A stretch of 64,000 bases of DNA from Megaleporinus macrocephalus (taxonomy: Eukaryota > Chordata > Actinopteri > Characiformes > Anostomidae): NCBI GenBank assembly GCA_021613375.1, contig CM038714.1:43163123-43227122 (forward strand). The letters run 5' to 3'. The notes under the pieces were generated by a model. It made no database searches. It saw only the letters and a program-made list of their open reading frames with translations, and had not been told where the DNA came from. Shown here piece by piece: positions 11,807-25,499 of this stretch; position 1 is the stretch's first letter, and every line of letters starts with the position of its first letter. Position numbers and translations under genes: made by a program.

Positions 11807-11814
11807 GTATCAGT

Positions 11815-12240
11815 CCATATCCGTGTTGTTAGCGCACATTTAAAGCCAGGCACTTCCCGGGGGCAGCCCCATGTTATTAGACCCCAAGCCGAAACTTTAC
11901 GGCTTCTACTGTACAACCAATAAATGAAAATGGATCATTTATAGTGAACAATAATGCTTTTAATGACGCGGTTAAGATTTAAATTACACGGTTACGTGTT
12001 TCTATTCGTGAACCAGAGCAGATGTTTTACTCCTTAGCTCCGAGGCTAAAGCTAACTGCTCTAGTGTAAAACACACATTAACACGTTACTGTTACACAGT
12101 GAGTCTCACTGGAGCAGCCAGAGCTTCCCAGATACTACTCAGCTTCCAGCACTCGAGCCAAGCGGAACTAAAGAAAAATTAAGAGAACAGAACAGAGCCG
12201 CTGTGTTAACAATCATTACAGCATATCAGCTTCTGTCTAA
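11815..12240. other. No gene recognised
   Basis: This region continues the repeat that the hAT element interrupted, then passes into mixed-composition DNA. No open frame with a motif and no RNA gene were found. Confidence 0.4.
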
Positions 12241-12250
12241 CACGTCCCTA

Positions 12251-12294
12251 TCTCTCTCTCTCTTTCTCTTTCTCTGTCTCTCTCTCTCTTTCCG
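12251..12294. repeat. CT-rich simple repeat
   Basis: A run of CTCTCT with TTT interruptions, polypyrimidine on the plus strand. Confidence 0.85.
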
Positions 12295-12339
12295 AGTTCT
12301 TCATCCTCCTTAAAGAACTACAATTTTAATTAAGTGTGT

Positions 12340-12770
12340 GATTCATTTTTAGAAATCTGCGGTGAAGTGTAGACCCGGACGAGTGATGCTCCCCAAAAAA
12401 GGTTCCACTTGCACATCAACAACTTCCCAGCTCCGACAATTCATTACGCAGATAGTCCTGTCAAGGCTCTCCTGCTGGATTAGAGCCGGCGAATGGCCAC
12501 TAACTCACGGGCACTTAGGAGATAAGTATCAATCCGAGCAAACAAACAAATGTGTGTCATGCAGATGCTTGTAGCCAGCATGGCACATGGGTCAGCGAGC
12601 ACGTGGCTGCAGGTGAAATTTAGTGGGGAGCACGTACGTCTGCACGGGGACGCCACTGACAGCTAAGACATTAGGCGTGACGCTGCATCTAAACTCGAGA
12701 TGACACGCCAAATCTTTTGCCTCGTTTTGCTCTGCAGGTGACCGCACGAGACATCTGTTTCATATCGTGT
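12340..12770. other. GC-richer unique block, possible regulatory element
   Basis: About 430 bases of non-repetitive, GC-richer sequence stand out from AT-rich neighbours. They contain a CAAACAAACAAATG forkhead-like cluster (about 12538-12551) and a CAGGTG E-box (about 12609). A 70-codon frame at 12362-12574 has no known domain. Constrained non-coding DNA is one explanation and an unrecognised exon is another. Alignment to other fish would be decisive. Confidence 0.25.
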
Positions 12771-14789
12771 GTTGCAAAAACTGGCCCAGTACCTAACTGG
12801 TTCCTTTCATCTTGATGTCTCTTGCTTCTTGCTCCCTGATTATATGAACATGGAATTCAGTATTCGGAGCACCCAGCACACATGTAAATAATAATACAAT
12901 AGTTCTGTCTATGCTATGCTGAAGAAAACTGATCAAATCCCCTATTTCCATGTTTGCCATGCATCCACATATATACCTTCTCCCTAAGAACATCCAGGGC
13001 AAGCTCTAATTCACTAATGTGATGCACCATCATTACATGGAAATCTTCCCTCGTTAACATATTGAGAGTGTGGTATTTCCACAAGGACATGTTCACGCAT
13101 CGTTCTGATTTTCTGTTTTGGAATAAACACTTGGATACCACTATGCGGAAGGCTAGATGCCCAGCTGTGGTCCGTGTTTCTCATGGAAATACTTTGACTT
13201 CCGGAACATCTCGACATATTTGTTGTGTGCCGAACACAGTTATTCGTCAGAATTGTCATTTTGACCAGAATTAGAGTGATTACTTGGGAAACGGCATGCA
13301 TGTAAATGTGGTCAAAGGAAAGCTCTTCTGGGATGATTCAGCTGAGGAAATCGGAGCTCCATGCATTAGAAGGCCGGTAATGAGCTGAGAGGAGATGGCG
13401 AGAGTGCCCAGATTGGTTCTGCTCTTCAGAAATTGCCATTCAGAGGATCTAGACCTCCTTCCCACTCAGCTCTCCAGCAAGGGGTAAAGGGGTTGACTGC
13501 CGCCTTTAAAAACCTGCAGAAGGACCGGCAGCGCAGGCTATTGACTAAAACATAAAACTGGCTGCGACGGAAGGGTGGTGGAGGGCTGTCAAAGAGGTTC
13601 TTGGACGTTTGATTTCGAAGGTCTTCAAAATCAGCCTTTTCTGGACCAGTTCAAGTTTAAAATAACATTGGAGCTTCACAGGGCAATTTCCCAACATCAA
13701 CTTTGAACACCCATCTAGGATGAACTTGGATAAACTTGAATTTTTGAGAGATTCACGTACCATGAAGGCACGGTTTGTAGATATATTTGGATATATTTAG
13801 AGTCATTCATTCAATAATCCTCTAGAACTTCATCAGTTCTTAGTTAATGAACACAGTGCTGCATGTGGCAAGATACCCAGGATTGACACCAATATGTACA
13901 ACAACCTGATACCAGCATAACACAGACTACCGTGTTAAGGCCATGGCTTCACTGAGAATGGTCCACTACCCTTATAATATTGGCCAGTGGTGGTCCTATT
14001 GTGGTCCCTTTCCAATGATGGACAAGCATAATGTTGGCCAAATTGTGTGGCCAACTGAACACATTCCACCTATATCTATTTTAGAAGGGCTTACTTAGGG
14101 TCTCAAGCTATGTTTAGCTTGCTTACTAAGCGATCATTTGCTTAGTCCATGTGCTACAGTCCCAAATAAGACAGGACAGATTTGATTTTTGACTTTATTT
14201 CTCCAGTCACTTAATTCTGCTCTCTCAGGCATTAGTTTCTACCACCTACACTGGCGTTAGCAGAGTAACAGTTAGTCAGAACTTCGGTCAGTTCAACAGT
14301 ACTTTGGGTCCAACTGCAGAACATCAAACCTTTACGTCAGCATTTACTTTAAACATGTGTTGCTTTGGCATATGAAGCCATGTTTAAGATTTCCAAAGGC
14401 TACTTCTGAAAAGCCACCATTCAATATACCTGGGTCAAGTTTTCATTAACATTCTGACAGATATTGCTTTAGAAAATACCTATCCTGAATTGACTGAATA
14501 AAGCAAAGAAATATTAGTCTCTTGGTAATAAAAGGTCTGTGGGAAAGATTGCAGATTGAAAATTCCAATGTGCTCAGCAGTAGAAAGAAAGAAGCATTGC
14601 TCTGGCCACCCACAAGAGAAAATCCATTTCGAATCTTTCATTTTTAAATTAAAAAAGAGAAAATACTTTTTAAACAATTAAATGCACATTTACTATCTAA
14701 TTCTCGAGTACTTCGCTACAAGCTTAGCACAGAAACGGTACTGAACCACGTTATGAAGGATCTGAGACTCAGCAATCATTCACATTAAA
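12771..14789. other. No gene recognised; overlapping weak frames on minus strand
   Basis: Minus-strand frames at 12793-13002, 12914-13141 and 13014-13301 overlap one another. One contains a helix-like stretch HISELELALDVLREKVYMW, but it has no ATG in a good context and no family match that I recognise. The rest looks like ordinary single-copy DNA. Confidence 0.35.
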
Positions 14790-15193
14790 CATCCATTCTG
14801 GTCCGGATTCTTTCACTTGGGCTGGTATCTGCCTGGAACCTGCTTCACAGTGGTTTAAATCTTTTCTGATGAACAATAAGTGTTTTAATGCATTGGCATA
14901 TTACTTATCCAAGAGCTTTAATATCTCCTACGGAGTTCCACAAGGTTCAATTTTAAGATCGCTACGTTTTTTACCATTGTTGTTATGAAATGTGGTCAGG
15001 AAATAGAAAGTTAACTTTCAGGGCTATGCTGAAGACATGCAACTATTCATCAGCCTTAGACAACTTAACCTAACATTTAACCCAACATTTATTTTTATTC
15101 TTTTGTTCCTTTCTGCTTTTTATTTTCCAAATACACTCCAAAAACACTTTAAGATGCAATGTGTATGGACAGAGCTCTATGAATTAAATGTAT
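14790..15193 (+). mobile_element. LINE fragment (L2/Rex-like) with reverse transcriptase relic and 3' end
   Basis: From 14851 a frame reads WFKSFL near the start and then ISYGVPQGSILRSL. GVPQGS is the conserved block just before the catalytic motif in LINE reverse transcriptases. The catalytic motif itself is at about 15024 as YAEDMQLFISL, a YADD variant with the first Asp replaced by Glu. A TGA stop and a frameshift lie between the two motifs, and the part after the motif jumps to a 3' end that runs into ATT/ATC repeats. It is therefore internally deleted and dead. Confidence 0.75.
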
Positions 15194-15221
15194 AAATATT
15201 ATTATCATTATCATTATTATT

Positions 15222-15308
<87 letters not shown>
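15194..15308. repeat. ATT/ATC then TAG trinucleotide microsatellite
   Basis: ATTATC/ATT units are followed by about 20 copies of GTA. The position immediately after the LINE fragment suggests that it grew from the element's 3' tail. Confidence 0.9.
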
Positions 15309-15309
<1 letters not shown>

Positions 15310-16469
15310 TCATTATTAACCTGGTTAAAAGGAGTTTACTGGTGTACTAAGTCCATGATTCACTTCAATTTTATTTGGTATTCTTACAATAATTGGAACA
15401 AAATTTGAATGAAAAAATTCATGTTGTTGCACAACTTTCTTATGACTACGAGACATAGGACTGTAGGACTGGTTGAGAAATGTTACACCTCATTTGTTTC
15501 CACCCTAATAAGTCAATGTTCCCACCAACATTTAGTCCAAAATTGGACATGGTTGTCCCCAAATGCTCTCATTATCTAAGATCTTTGGTCCTGTGAGAAA
15601 AAAAACACTGAGATATTAATTATATTTAACTACTACCTTTGATCATTGTAAGTGTTTCTGATAAAAAGGCCGGTAAGTACAAGAGATGCCCATCAAAAAA
15701 CACCCTGCAAGTATTAGCATTAAAGTTAATATCTGGAATATATACAGTATATCTATGACTGCGCTGACAAAACCTTGGCTTGCAGATCATCATCTACACT
15801 CTAGGTAGATGAATTACCACCTACAATGGTCTATTCATAACTATACGATCAGTTTAAGTTACTTTGGGCTCTGAAACAAAAGAAATAGTTCATATTCCAA
15901 CAGAGAATACAGAGAGAACATGTTGTTCTAGAGGACACATTTATATGAGCGCTATAAAGAACGAGAATGTCAAATTTTTCATTTAGTGGAAGGGATTTTC
16001 ATTTGTCTTGTTTAAACATCCAACGTTAACACCTTACAGCACAGCAGGGTAGGCCTCGGCTCACTCTGCAGCTCTGCTACCAGTGATGTACAGCCTTGGT
16101 GCAAACAAAACCCAGAATGAATCGCATCTGTTGACCATTTTAAGTGCTGTGCTGTCCTTGACCATATGTTATGACTTGGCTTCATTGCTTGCAGATAATA
16201 TACTAATGTTGCCATTCCCCTTGGATGCCAATAAGTAAGGACGAACAGATAATGCACAGCATTATGACACCTCATCCCAGAGTCCACAACAACAGTGCAT
16301 TTTCCATCCAGGCAACAACCTTATGAGACAAGAGCACAGCTCCTCACCAACATATTACACATAAAGGCCAATTTTATGGCCATTCGATATAAACTGCTGC
16401 TCCCAAATGCATGCCTTAAAGGTTGGCAGCCAAGACAGGGGTCTCTTTAGACCAAAGACTGATGCTATT
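15309..16469. other. No gene recognised
   Basis: AT-rich single-copy-looking DNA. The 91-codon minus-strand frame at 16012-16287 has no recognisable domain. Confidence 0.4.
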
Positions 16470-16800
16470 CGATGATGTTAGCTAGAAATGGCCTTCTTTC
16501 CTTCTTCATATGACGAGGCTTGAGGGAATATACAGGCCGGACAGAGGGGAATGTCAGCGTTTCGGTCTGATTGCATCTGTCCTCATTTGTGCCACTGAGA
16601 GGGCAGAGTCTCTGACTGAATCCAGGCTTTGAAACCTTGAGCTGTGTCACCTTACCACTGCCAAGTCCCTGGAGCTTCATTTACAGCTGAGGCCAGAAAA
16701 TCAGAGGATTTAAAAGAGCTTTAAGAGACAGACAGCCCCTCAGTCGGAGCACGTAGACAATCTCCGCCTACTTCCGCAGGGGAGACGTTTTTTTGAGATT
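16470..16800. other. GC-richer unique block, possible regulatory element
   Basis: Mixed-composition, non-repetitive sequence is crossed by a 71-codon minus frame (16465-16680) without a known motif. It is listed because its composition departs from its neighbours. No specific function is claimed. Confidence 0.18.
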
Positions 16801-16942
16801 TTTCTGGAATCTTGGCCCAAGTGACTGCAGCATACGGATAGCCTTTGTAAAGAAGATTGGGGCAGTCACAGTACTGGGCAAAAGTCAAACACCTATATAT
16901 ATTTAGTTTTTGGTAAAAATGGAGATAAAATATATTATATTA

Positions 16943-17085
16943 TATTATATCGTCACTGTCTAATGAAAAACAAGTATCTCTAAAATAGTAACTTTACAGG
17001 AGAGAACAAAAACAGTCTTAACTTTCAATGTAAGTCAATGGAACCAGAATGTTTTTCCAAGTGGTTTTGAAGCATTTCTATTGGT
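16943..17085 (+). repeat. Interspersed repeat, family A (copy 2)
   Basis: It matches 22-152: TCGTCACTGTC, ACAGGAGAGAAC, CTTAACTTTCAATGTAAGTC, and TTTTGAAGCATTTCTATTGG occur in the same order. This copy keeps the fuller CCATCCATCATGAAAT end seen in many fish repeats. Confidence 0.6.
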
Positions 17086-17174
17086 CCATCCATCATGAAA
17101 TCTTTACACAATGTCGGCAGCAGCTATTATGTTTAAATGATACAGAAAAATGAAAATTGACGATATATATTATC

Positions 17175-17177
<3 letters not shown>

Positions 17178-17253
<76 letters not shown>
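17178..17253. repeat. TA dinucleotide microsatellite
   Basis: About 38 uninterrupted TA units directly downstream of family A copy 2. It is self-complementary and can extrude as a hairpin. Confidence 0.95.
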
Positions 17254-17260
<7 letters not shown>

Positions 17261-18480
17261 AGCTTTGACTAAATAAAAGATGCAAAGAAAGCTGCACCTC
17301 CAACAGCTATGCAATACCTAGCAGACCACTAAAACTATTCCCATCAAATAAATATTAAAAACAGTGTTTCTGTCCATCCAAGTCAACTCAAAGCAATCAT
17401 TCTGAAATTATATGTTGCTGTCAGACAAAAAATAGAAAACTTGCAAATCAAACAACGATGCTGCTGATCCTCCCAGACCAATATCTTGTCCTTCCGCTTG
17501 CCCAGGCTTCAACATCACTGAATGCGTTTGAAATAACTTGGACTGTAAAACTTCTTAGACTAAACTTTGCAGATGAGGACAAACAGCCTTGAAGATTTCT
17601 TTGAAAACCCAAATATAAAGATCCAGCACTAAGCTTAAACCTAGTCTAAGAAACCAACTGTATATGTTGCAGGTGATTACACATTTTGTGGATTTCTGCC
17701 TTTCCTGATAGCACTTTGTGTGATAGCACAGCAGTTTTCATTCTTGTTTTTAGCCCACCTTAATGGCCATCATGTCTTTGATGTCTTGGCACTCCAGATA
17801 GCACACTGAATATGAAACAACAGCACTGCAACCTTTACTATGAGCTGTGCCAATAGGCGCTCTAATACTAACTAATACTAATACACTACAACAGCTATAA
17901 CCATCAACTAAACCAAATCCAATATGATTGAACATTATTTCTATATAATTAAAATCTTATTACTATATTATTTTATATATTAAAACGCAGCACAGTTTTG
18001 AAATACATCACAAACACATTGGTAAATAAATAATGTGACATGATTAAAACAAATAATGTAAGTTTGTTGGATTACATGAATACATTCAAACACCCATTAA
18101 ACATCTGGAATGAAGAAAGAAATATTATGATTAGTTAAAGGCTCCTTGGCATATAGCAGCCTTCTGCTATATCACTGTTATATGGGGTTAACATCTTAGT
18201 GACATAGAGTACGGCACTACACCCTATCAATGACGCAAGCTATTCCGAAGCGTTCCCTTTCATATTTCACTGTCATAATTGATGACGTTCAAACTTCCAA
18301 GCCCTTAACAAGGAACTGCTGTAACAGCATGTAAAATGAGAGTTGTCTGTCAAACCTAAAACCACTGACACCAACTGTTACACCTGCGCTAACTGCAGAG
18401 TCGGGAGCTCAGCGGTGAGGCGGCGACACATCTGCATTGAATATTCAATGTGACAGGCTAAGAAAGAACACAGCATTTTA
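17254..18480. other. No gene recognised
   Basis: AT-rich DNA without repeats I can place. Frames are short and featureless. Confidence 0.4.
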
Positions 18481-18481
18481 T

Positions 18482-18521
18482 TCTTTATTATTATTATTAT
18501 CATTATTATTATTATTATTCT
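18482..18521. repeat. ATT trinucleotide microsatellite
   Basis: About 12 ATT units with one ATC interruption. Confidence 0.9.
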
Positions 18522-18589
18522 TGTGACAAATCCTGAGGAAGGTCACCTCTAGTTTCTCTGAGATATGACTCAGGAGGGAGAGCTAAGGT

Positions 18590-18830
18590 CAGTGAGTGAT
18601 TATCGAGAGACTACAGCTGGGATTGCCAACACCTGTCTGTGGAGCAGCTAGCGGCCCTGATCATGATGGATCTGCCGGGGAGGAACTCTCTTTAGAGCGG
18701 GAAATGGGGGAATCCACAGGGGGCAGAATGACTCACTTGCAGGCAGCTTGCTTCCCTCGGAGATGTGAGGCACCTGGTGGGTCAATATTGGAAATAATGT
18801 GGCTTCACGCTCATTAAAAATGACACGTGA
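18590..18830. other. GC-richer unique block, possible regulatory element
   Basis: A non-repetitive block with CACCTG (about 18630) and TGACTCA (about 18728-18735), which are E-box and AP-1-type words. A 73-codon plus frame crosses it without any domain. It is tentatively a regulatory candidate. Confidence 0.2.
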
Positions 18831-18881
18831 ATCTGTACTGCTAGTTCGTAATTCCAAGTTAGAGCACCACAGTAAAGGCGG

Positions 18882-18884
<3 letters not shown>

Positions 18885-18919
<35 letters not shown>

Positions 18920-18922
18920 TAT
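18885..18922. repeat. TA dinucleotide microsatellite
   Basis: About 15 TA units with an AAATATATAA trailing edge. Confidence 0.9.
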
Positions 18923-19320
18923 AACATCAGGCATTTTACAGTACACGACATGGCAATTTTTGTTTTCAAGTGCACAAAGTGTGCTTATTTTAATTGCTCA
19001 CACTCAATCAGTAGAGTAATGCTACCTCAGCTTAGGTTTCAATAGACATAATGAAATTGATAGATTCCATTGAAGTTTCTTTGGGAATTGTCTTTGGAAT
19101 AAAATTAATTCATTTTTCATTCATTGAAATCTACATTCATTCGTTTTCTGTTAGATAAACCACTTTTCTTGACAAGACAACACAATTCTTTTACTGAATG
19201 TCACAATATTTTCAGTTAAACAACCAAGTTTGAAAAAAAAAAACTAATAAATATTATAAGTATACAAGAAAACAAAGTCAACACAGTCTATTTCCTAAAT
19301 GTGATTTAATAAGTGAAACT

Positions 19321-19740
19321 TCAGGAGAAGGGAATGCCTTGGAGCAGGCCGACGTTACAAATCTGAGACAAAGTCAAGCAGAGCATGCCACTGCTAGCCT
19401 TTAGGAGACCAGTAGTAAAAACTTTACTGTATCCCAGTTTACGTATCCGTAAACTATGTATCCGGCCTTGCTGAGACACCCTTCTTGAGCACAGTACCTT
19501 TGCAAAAATAAGATTAGCCCACTTTAAACTTTCAGGATTACAAGATGATACGCTCCCACTCTAATCACGAGTGGCTTTTTATTATCGTTTTCAGGAAAAT
19601 TGAGAGAACAACATTCAAGGTCTGATCTTTGAAGCACTGTAGATGGAAAAGTTACTATCAAGCCAAGCTCCACCAGGTCAGCAGAGCATTCCAACGAGGC
19701 CTGGATCACATTACTAAGCTTCAACAAACCTAAGATAAGG
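19321..19740 (+). repeat. Mosaic interspersed repeat, family B (second locus)
   Basis: It carries the same modules as 3866-4820: CAGGAGAAGGGAATGCCTTG, CACTGCTAGCCTTTAGG, then CAACATTCAAGGTCTGATC, and GGTCAGCAGAGC followed by CTGGATCACATT. The copy is more diverged and simpler, without the inverted module. Confidence 0.5.
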
Positions 19741-21029
19741 ACCCCCCAAAATCACCAAGCTCCTCACCTGTTATCTTCTCTGACACATCCACACTGTTAA
19801 CATCGGGGTCCTGTGATCAGTGACTAATCGAGCAATAAAGTCAACAAGTTGGAGTAAATATCAAAGCTGGATTTTCAAATGAAGCTTTCTCAGAACATTT
19901 ATTTATTTGTTGACAAATACAGTTGAAGTTTTGCTTACTTAGAAACAAAATTGTGGCCTGTGGGTGAGAATTAGTAGTGACTAACTTTGGAACAAGCTTG
20001 TAAGCAACTAAGAGTCAACCAAATTTTTTGAATGAGCTCAATTTTTGGTCTGTTCTTTGACTGATTTTTATGAATGAATTTTCAGTCTGATATTAGCAGA
20101 AAATTCTGGACTGGATATTGAAAGGAAAAAAAAGTTTATTCAAATTTATTTTATGATTTCCAGCCCAGTATCAGCAGAAAATATTAGATGGAAAACAATA
20201 AGAACCCAGTTTAATTCTTTAAACTAAGAAATGATCCAACATAAAAGTAAGTAAGTAAATCTGGTTGACTTGAAATTTTGAGTTTATCAAATTCCTTAGG
20301 TTTATAACATTAAGGTGACAGAACAAGAAGTTTTTCATTGAGTGTTATAATTGGTTTAAACTTGGCTTACTTTTATCATTTAAAAGATATACATATATTC
20401 ACTGGTGTATGTATTTGTATGCAGTTTAAACTTGTTTATGAGTTTTTGAAACCCTTTATAATAATTTTCAGCTGATATCAAGACAAATCCTAAAACAGCA
20501 CAAACTGTTGTTAGCTGTGTATTAGCTGTGTAGTTGTGTATTCCACTGTGGGACAGTGGAGTGTTTGAGTAATTTGATCATGATATCCTACTACTCTTAG
20601 CTGCTCATCATTTTAAAGCCTAACAATCTCTAAATAAGAACCATCAGTTCGTGAACAGTACTGGCTGATACTCAAGCTATTATTATAAGCATTGGTAAAG
20701 ACGCGATGAAGTGGTTCCGTGGTCTAAAAGTATCGGCGACACCCATGGTGCTCAGAAAAGTATACAGTGATGTAATTTATCACACTAACAACAATGTATC
20801 GTCATTATAGCTCACCCCTGCACTAAAAGCTAATGCCATCTCTGCACTCGCTCAATGACTACATAGGCTACCACAGCTGACTTTGCTAAACAGAGCCTAG
20901 TATAGATTTTGGGGAGCTATAAGTGTTCTCCTAAAAGTTAAGTGATTAGCTGAATAATGATCTGGCCTGTGCAATGTCCTCGTTTCTGGTAATTACATCG
21001 TGACACACCCCCCCTAAGCTGTTAAGTGC
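19741..21029. other. No gene recognised
   Basis: AT-rich sequence with several near-repeats of words such as TTTTCAG and GATATTAGCAGAAAAT around 20050-20180. These may be an old local duplication. No coding region is apparent. Confidence 0.35.
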
Positions 21030-21420
21030 ACCGGCGTACTGCATGCAGTAGCTGTCACAAGCCCTGCTAGTGGATCGCATGCGGGACACTTCAGGGGCTT
21101 TCGGGCTTGCACGCTAGTGTCCGAATGATTACACGGCGTATGGGTCTTCTGACATTTCCGAGCTACAACATTATCTCTACTAACCATCGGGGATCATTTA
21201 GGCAGCACGCACCAGTGTCGGTAACGGCTTGCCTAACAACCATCTCAAACCCAGTAGAATGTTCTTTTGCGAGGAACCGCGTAAGGAACATATGGAGAAG
21301 CCACATGACTGACTCATGCTGAGCTTAACTGCCATGAGATTTCCATGCACACCCTTCAGTCCTGCAGGGGGAGAAAAAAAAAGCCTGGGAGAGAGAGAGA
21401 GAGCGAGAGCGAGCAAAGCC
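21030..21420. other. GC-richer block with CpGs and GA repeat
   Basis: Several CpG-containing words (ACCGGCG, CACGGCGTATGG, GCACGCACC) and a TGACTGACTCATGCTGAGC cluster of AP-1/Maf-like sites at about 21306-21324 precede a GAGAGA run at about 21390-21414. It lies 1.1 kb downstream of the candidate first exon on the minus strand, so it would be in the first intron. An intronic enhancer is possible. Confidence 0.25.
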
Positions 21421-22249
21421 TGAGTGCTTTAAGCAGCAATGCCACTTCTAGTCACTCATGACGGCTCTACAAACACCGTGCACCCACACAGCCCGAGCTG
21501 CGTTCCCACTTTAAACGTGCCAAGCTAGGTTATGCATCGTCAGTGCTTCGCGTACGATGATAGCGAATCAATAGGCAACAGTTGTCGCCACCTTTCATCT
21601 CTTTCTCCTCTATTGTGAGAGCTGGCTGAAGGTGCGAGCTCACCCCTTGGGCCAACTGGGACCAGGGGAGTTGATCTTGTTACCCATTTTCAGTGCTGGA
21701 CATAATGAGTCCGTCTATACTAATCTACTGACTACTAAATTTGTATATACTAGGATTTGTATATAGTCTAGTTCTTTAGTGTTATTAGTAGCCTGCACAT
21801 GCTTAGTAAATTCCATTGGGAGAAGACGACAGGGATTTCTATGCCATGTATACTGATGATCAATGCACTTTCCCACAGGATACAAGTATGTAAGATACAA
21901 TGAGACTATCCAGGACCACATTGTTGGAGGGATGTGATAGCTGAAGTACTATAAAGACCTTGCAGCATCGCTATAGAGCTTTTATTAGGGATATAGCTGA
22001 ACGTGGTGCAATGCCAAGCATCCAGAAAACTTGGATGCCACCTTCCAGGCATAATGTAGAAAGAATGTGCTGGTTTTTCCCTCCTTTTTTCCCCCCTCTC
22101 CTACGAACTATGAACTCTAGCGCTGCTTTCAGGCTTACAGTCTCGCTGTCAAAGCCCACCGAGCCTCAGACGCTCATATGGGCAACGTCTGAAATGCTTC
22201 GAAACCCCAAATCTCTTTGCCACCCCGCATGAAAGAATCAAAGACATTC
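21421..22249. other. Putative first-intron DNA
   Basis: Mixed composition. Plus and minus frames at 21960-22232 and 21971-22159 overlap without domains. If the exon at 22484-22550 is real, this is intron. Confidence 0.35.
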
Positions 22250-22483
22250 AGCTCGCCCTGCCCTCTCTCCGTGCCACGGAGCACCACCGCCGTAAAAACA
22301 TGAAGACCCCCAGCCAGAACTAAGCAGCGGCTGGCCATGAAGGGGAGCAAAGTTCACGGCAAGACATCCGAACCGCGAAGCAATAAACACGGACATCAGC
22401 CTGTCTCTCGCTGGCACGCCACTGGACTTGAACGCTGTTCATTTTTTACCCCCCACTTAAGGCGGCGTTGGAGCGTCACTTAC

Positions 22484-22550
22484 CGAAGGCTAAATCCAGC
22501 AGATCCGCGCACAGGAGAAAGCACAAAGACAAGGCGGTCATCTTCCCCAT
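22484..22550 (-). CDS. Candidate first coding exon: signal peptide plus splice donor
   Basis: Reading the minus strand, an ATG at 22550 in a favourable context (AAAACATGG, A at -3 and G at +4) opens 22 codons: M-G-K-M-T-A-L, a hydrophobic core LSLCFLLC, then ADLLDLAF. These are followed by one base of the next codon and GGTAAGTGA, a near-consensus 5' splice site at 22484/22483. A basic N-terminus, hydrophobic core and phase-1 junction are what a secreted or membrane protein's signal-peptide exon looks like. It lies in CpG-rich DNA. I do not recognise the gene, and no second exon was found below it, so the intron would be long. A chance match is possible. Confidence 0.45.
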
Positions 22551-22583
22551 GTTTTGCAGTAAATCCCAAACTCCATTTGGCGT

Positions 22584-22667
22584 TTACATGCTCCCGCTCT
22601 CCTCTTCCCTGCGTAATCCCCACCGTGCCAAACGGGAGCGATGTGGAGGCGCCCACAGACTGACCAT
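22584..22667 (-). other. Possible upstream open reading frame in the 5' leader
   Basis: On the minus strand an ATG at 22667 opens 27 codons and stops at a TAA at 22584, 33 bases before the candidate main start. A second upstream ATG at 22674 opens a different frame that overlaps the main start. If the transcript begins further up, both would reduce initiation at the main ATG. If it starts below 22665 they are irrelevant. Confidence 0.25.
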
Positions 22668-22894
22668 CGTTCACTTCAGCCTCAGCCTCAGCAGCAGCAG
22701 CAGGAGCGGCAGGGAAGGAGATGAAAGAGTGGTGGAGAAATGAAGCGAGGGGGTTTTTGGGGGGGTTTTTTTTGGATGGAGATGAGGAGCTAGCGGCGCT
22801 ACGGCAGGATCAAAACCCTGGATTTACATCAGGGTAGAAATCTATGAGCTTCAGTCGGAGCTGCGCGCGCTCTAACGCTCTTCCCTCTCGCGCG

Positions 22895-24503
<1,609 letters not shown>

Positions 24504-24520
24504 CCCTCTTTCTCTCGCCC

Positions 24521-25499
24521 TCCAGACATAGACTCACACACGCACGCCCAGTCACTCCTGATCACTCGCTCTTTATTTCACACAATTTTCCTTAATCCCA
24601 GCCTGGCTCCAAACCCTTCCCCTCTAATTCTGTCCACTAAGCCGATTTATTTCTGCAGGATTTTGATTCCCCCCACCGCACTGAAAGGGTTTTTAAAGAT
24701 CATTATAACCACATACGTGCTGCTCCTTACTCTACATTAACCACAAAGAATGGGGGGAGTGTTTAATCGGGACAAGAAGCGGCAAAAACCGCAATGTCAT
24801 CTAAGTACATTCATCCCTTATGTTGTTTTCCCCAAATGCTGTGTAGCACCAGGAGCATGCATATGTGTGTGGGCAAGGCAGGGAGATAGCGAGTGAATAG
24901 GGAATGAATGAGTGGGCGAAATAAGGACAGTAGAAATGCAGTTTGATGTAAGTCAAAGACAGGTGTAGTTTACAAAGTGGAGTACAATGGGGCACTTACA
25001 GGCGTTTCATACTGACTTTTCTGGACCTTCAGTCTCTTCAAACCCAATGGAACCCTAAGATAGTAGCTGGTATATGGCATCCTAATGCCTCCTTACACAT
25101 AAAGGGAAAAGGTTGGTCTCTGACTTTTGCACAGTGCTGTACATTGAGTTTCAAGTGAAGTGATCAGCTTGATTACTATTAATATTACTACGGCTCTGAA
25201 TATATAACTACTATAAAAAATAATAATAATAATAATAAATAAACAGGCTCTGCACAGACTAAGCTCTAAATAAAGTTAAGGCCTAGTAAAAAGAGGCTTA
25301 GTAGTTCTAGCCCTTTTCGCGTCCATTCAAAATGGCTATAGCCTAAGCACTGCTATTGATTTTGCTATCTCTGGGGTATCCAAAGTTTCTCTTTCCAAGG
25401 ACCTGTTTTATTGACTGCATTCTGCCTGAGGACCCCCACCTACAAAATAAAGAATGAAAAAGAGATGGAAAAAAACCTTATCCACATTAAAAACCACTT
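24521..25499. other. No gene recognised
   Basis: After the simple-repeat cluster the sequence returns to mixed, then AT-rich, composition. An AAT run lies at about 25217-25240. No supported frame. Confidence 0.4.
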
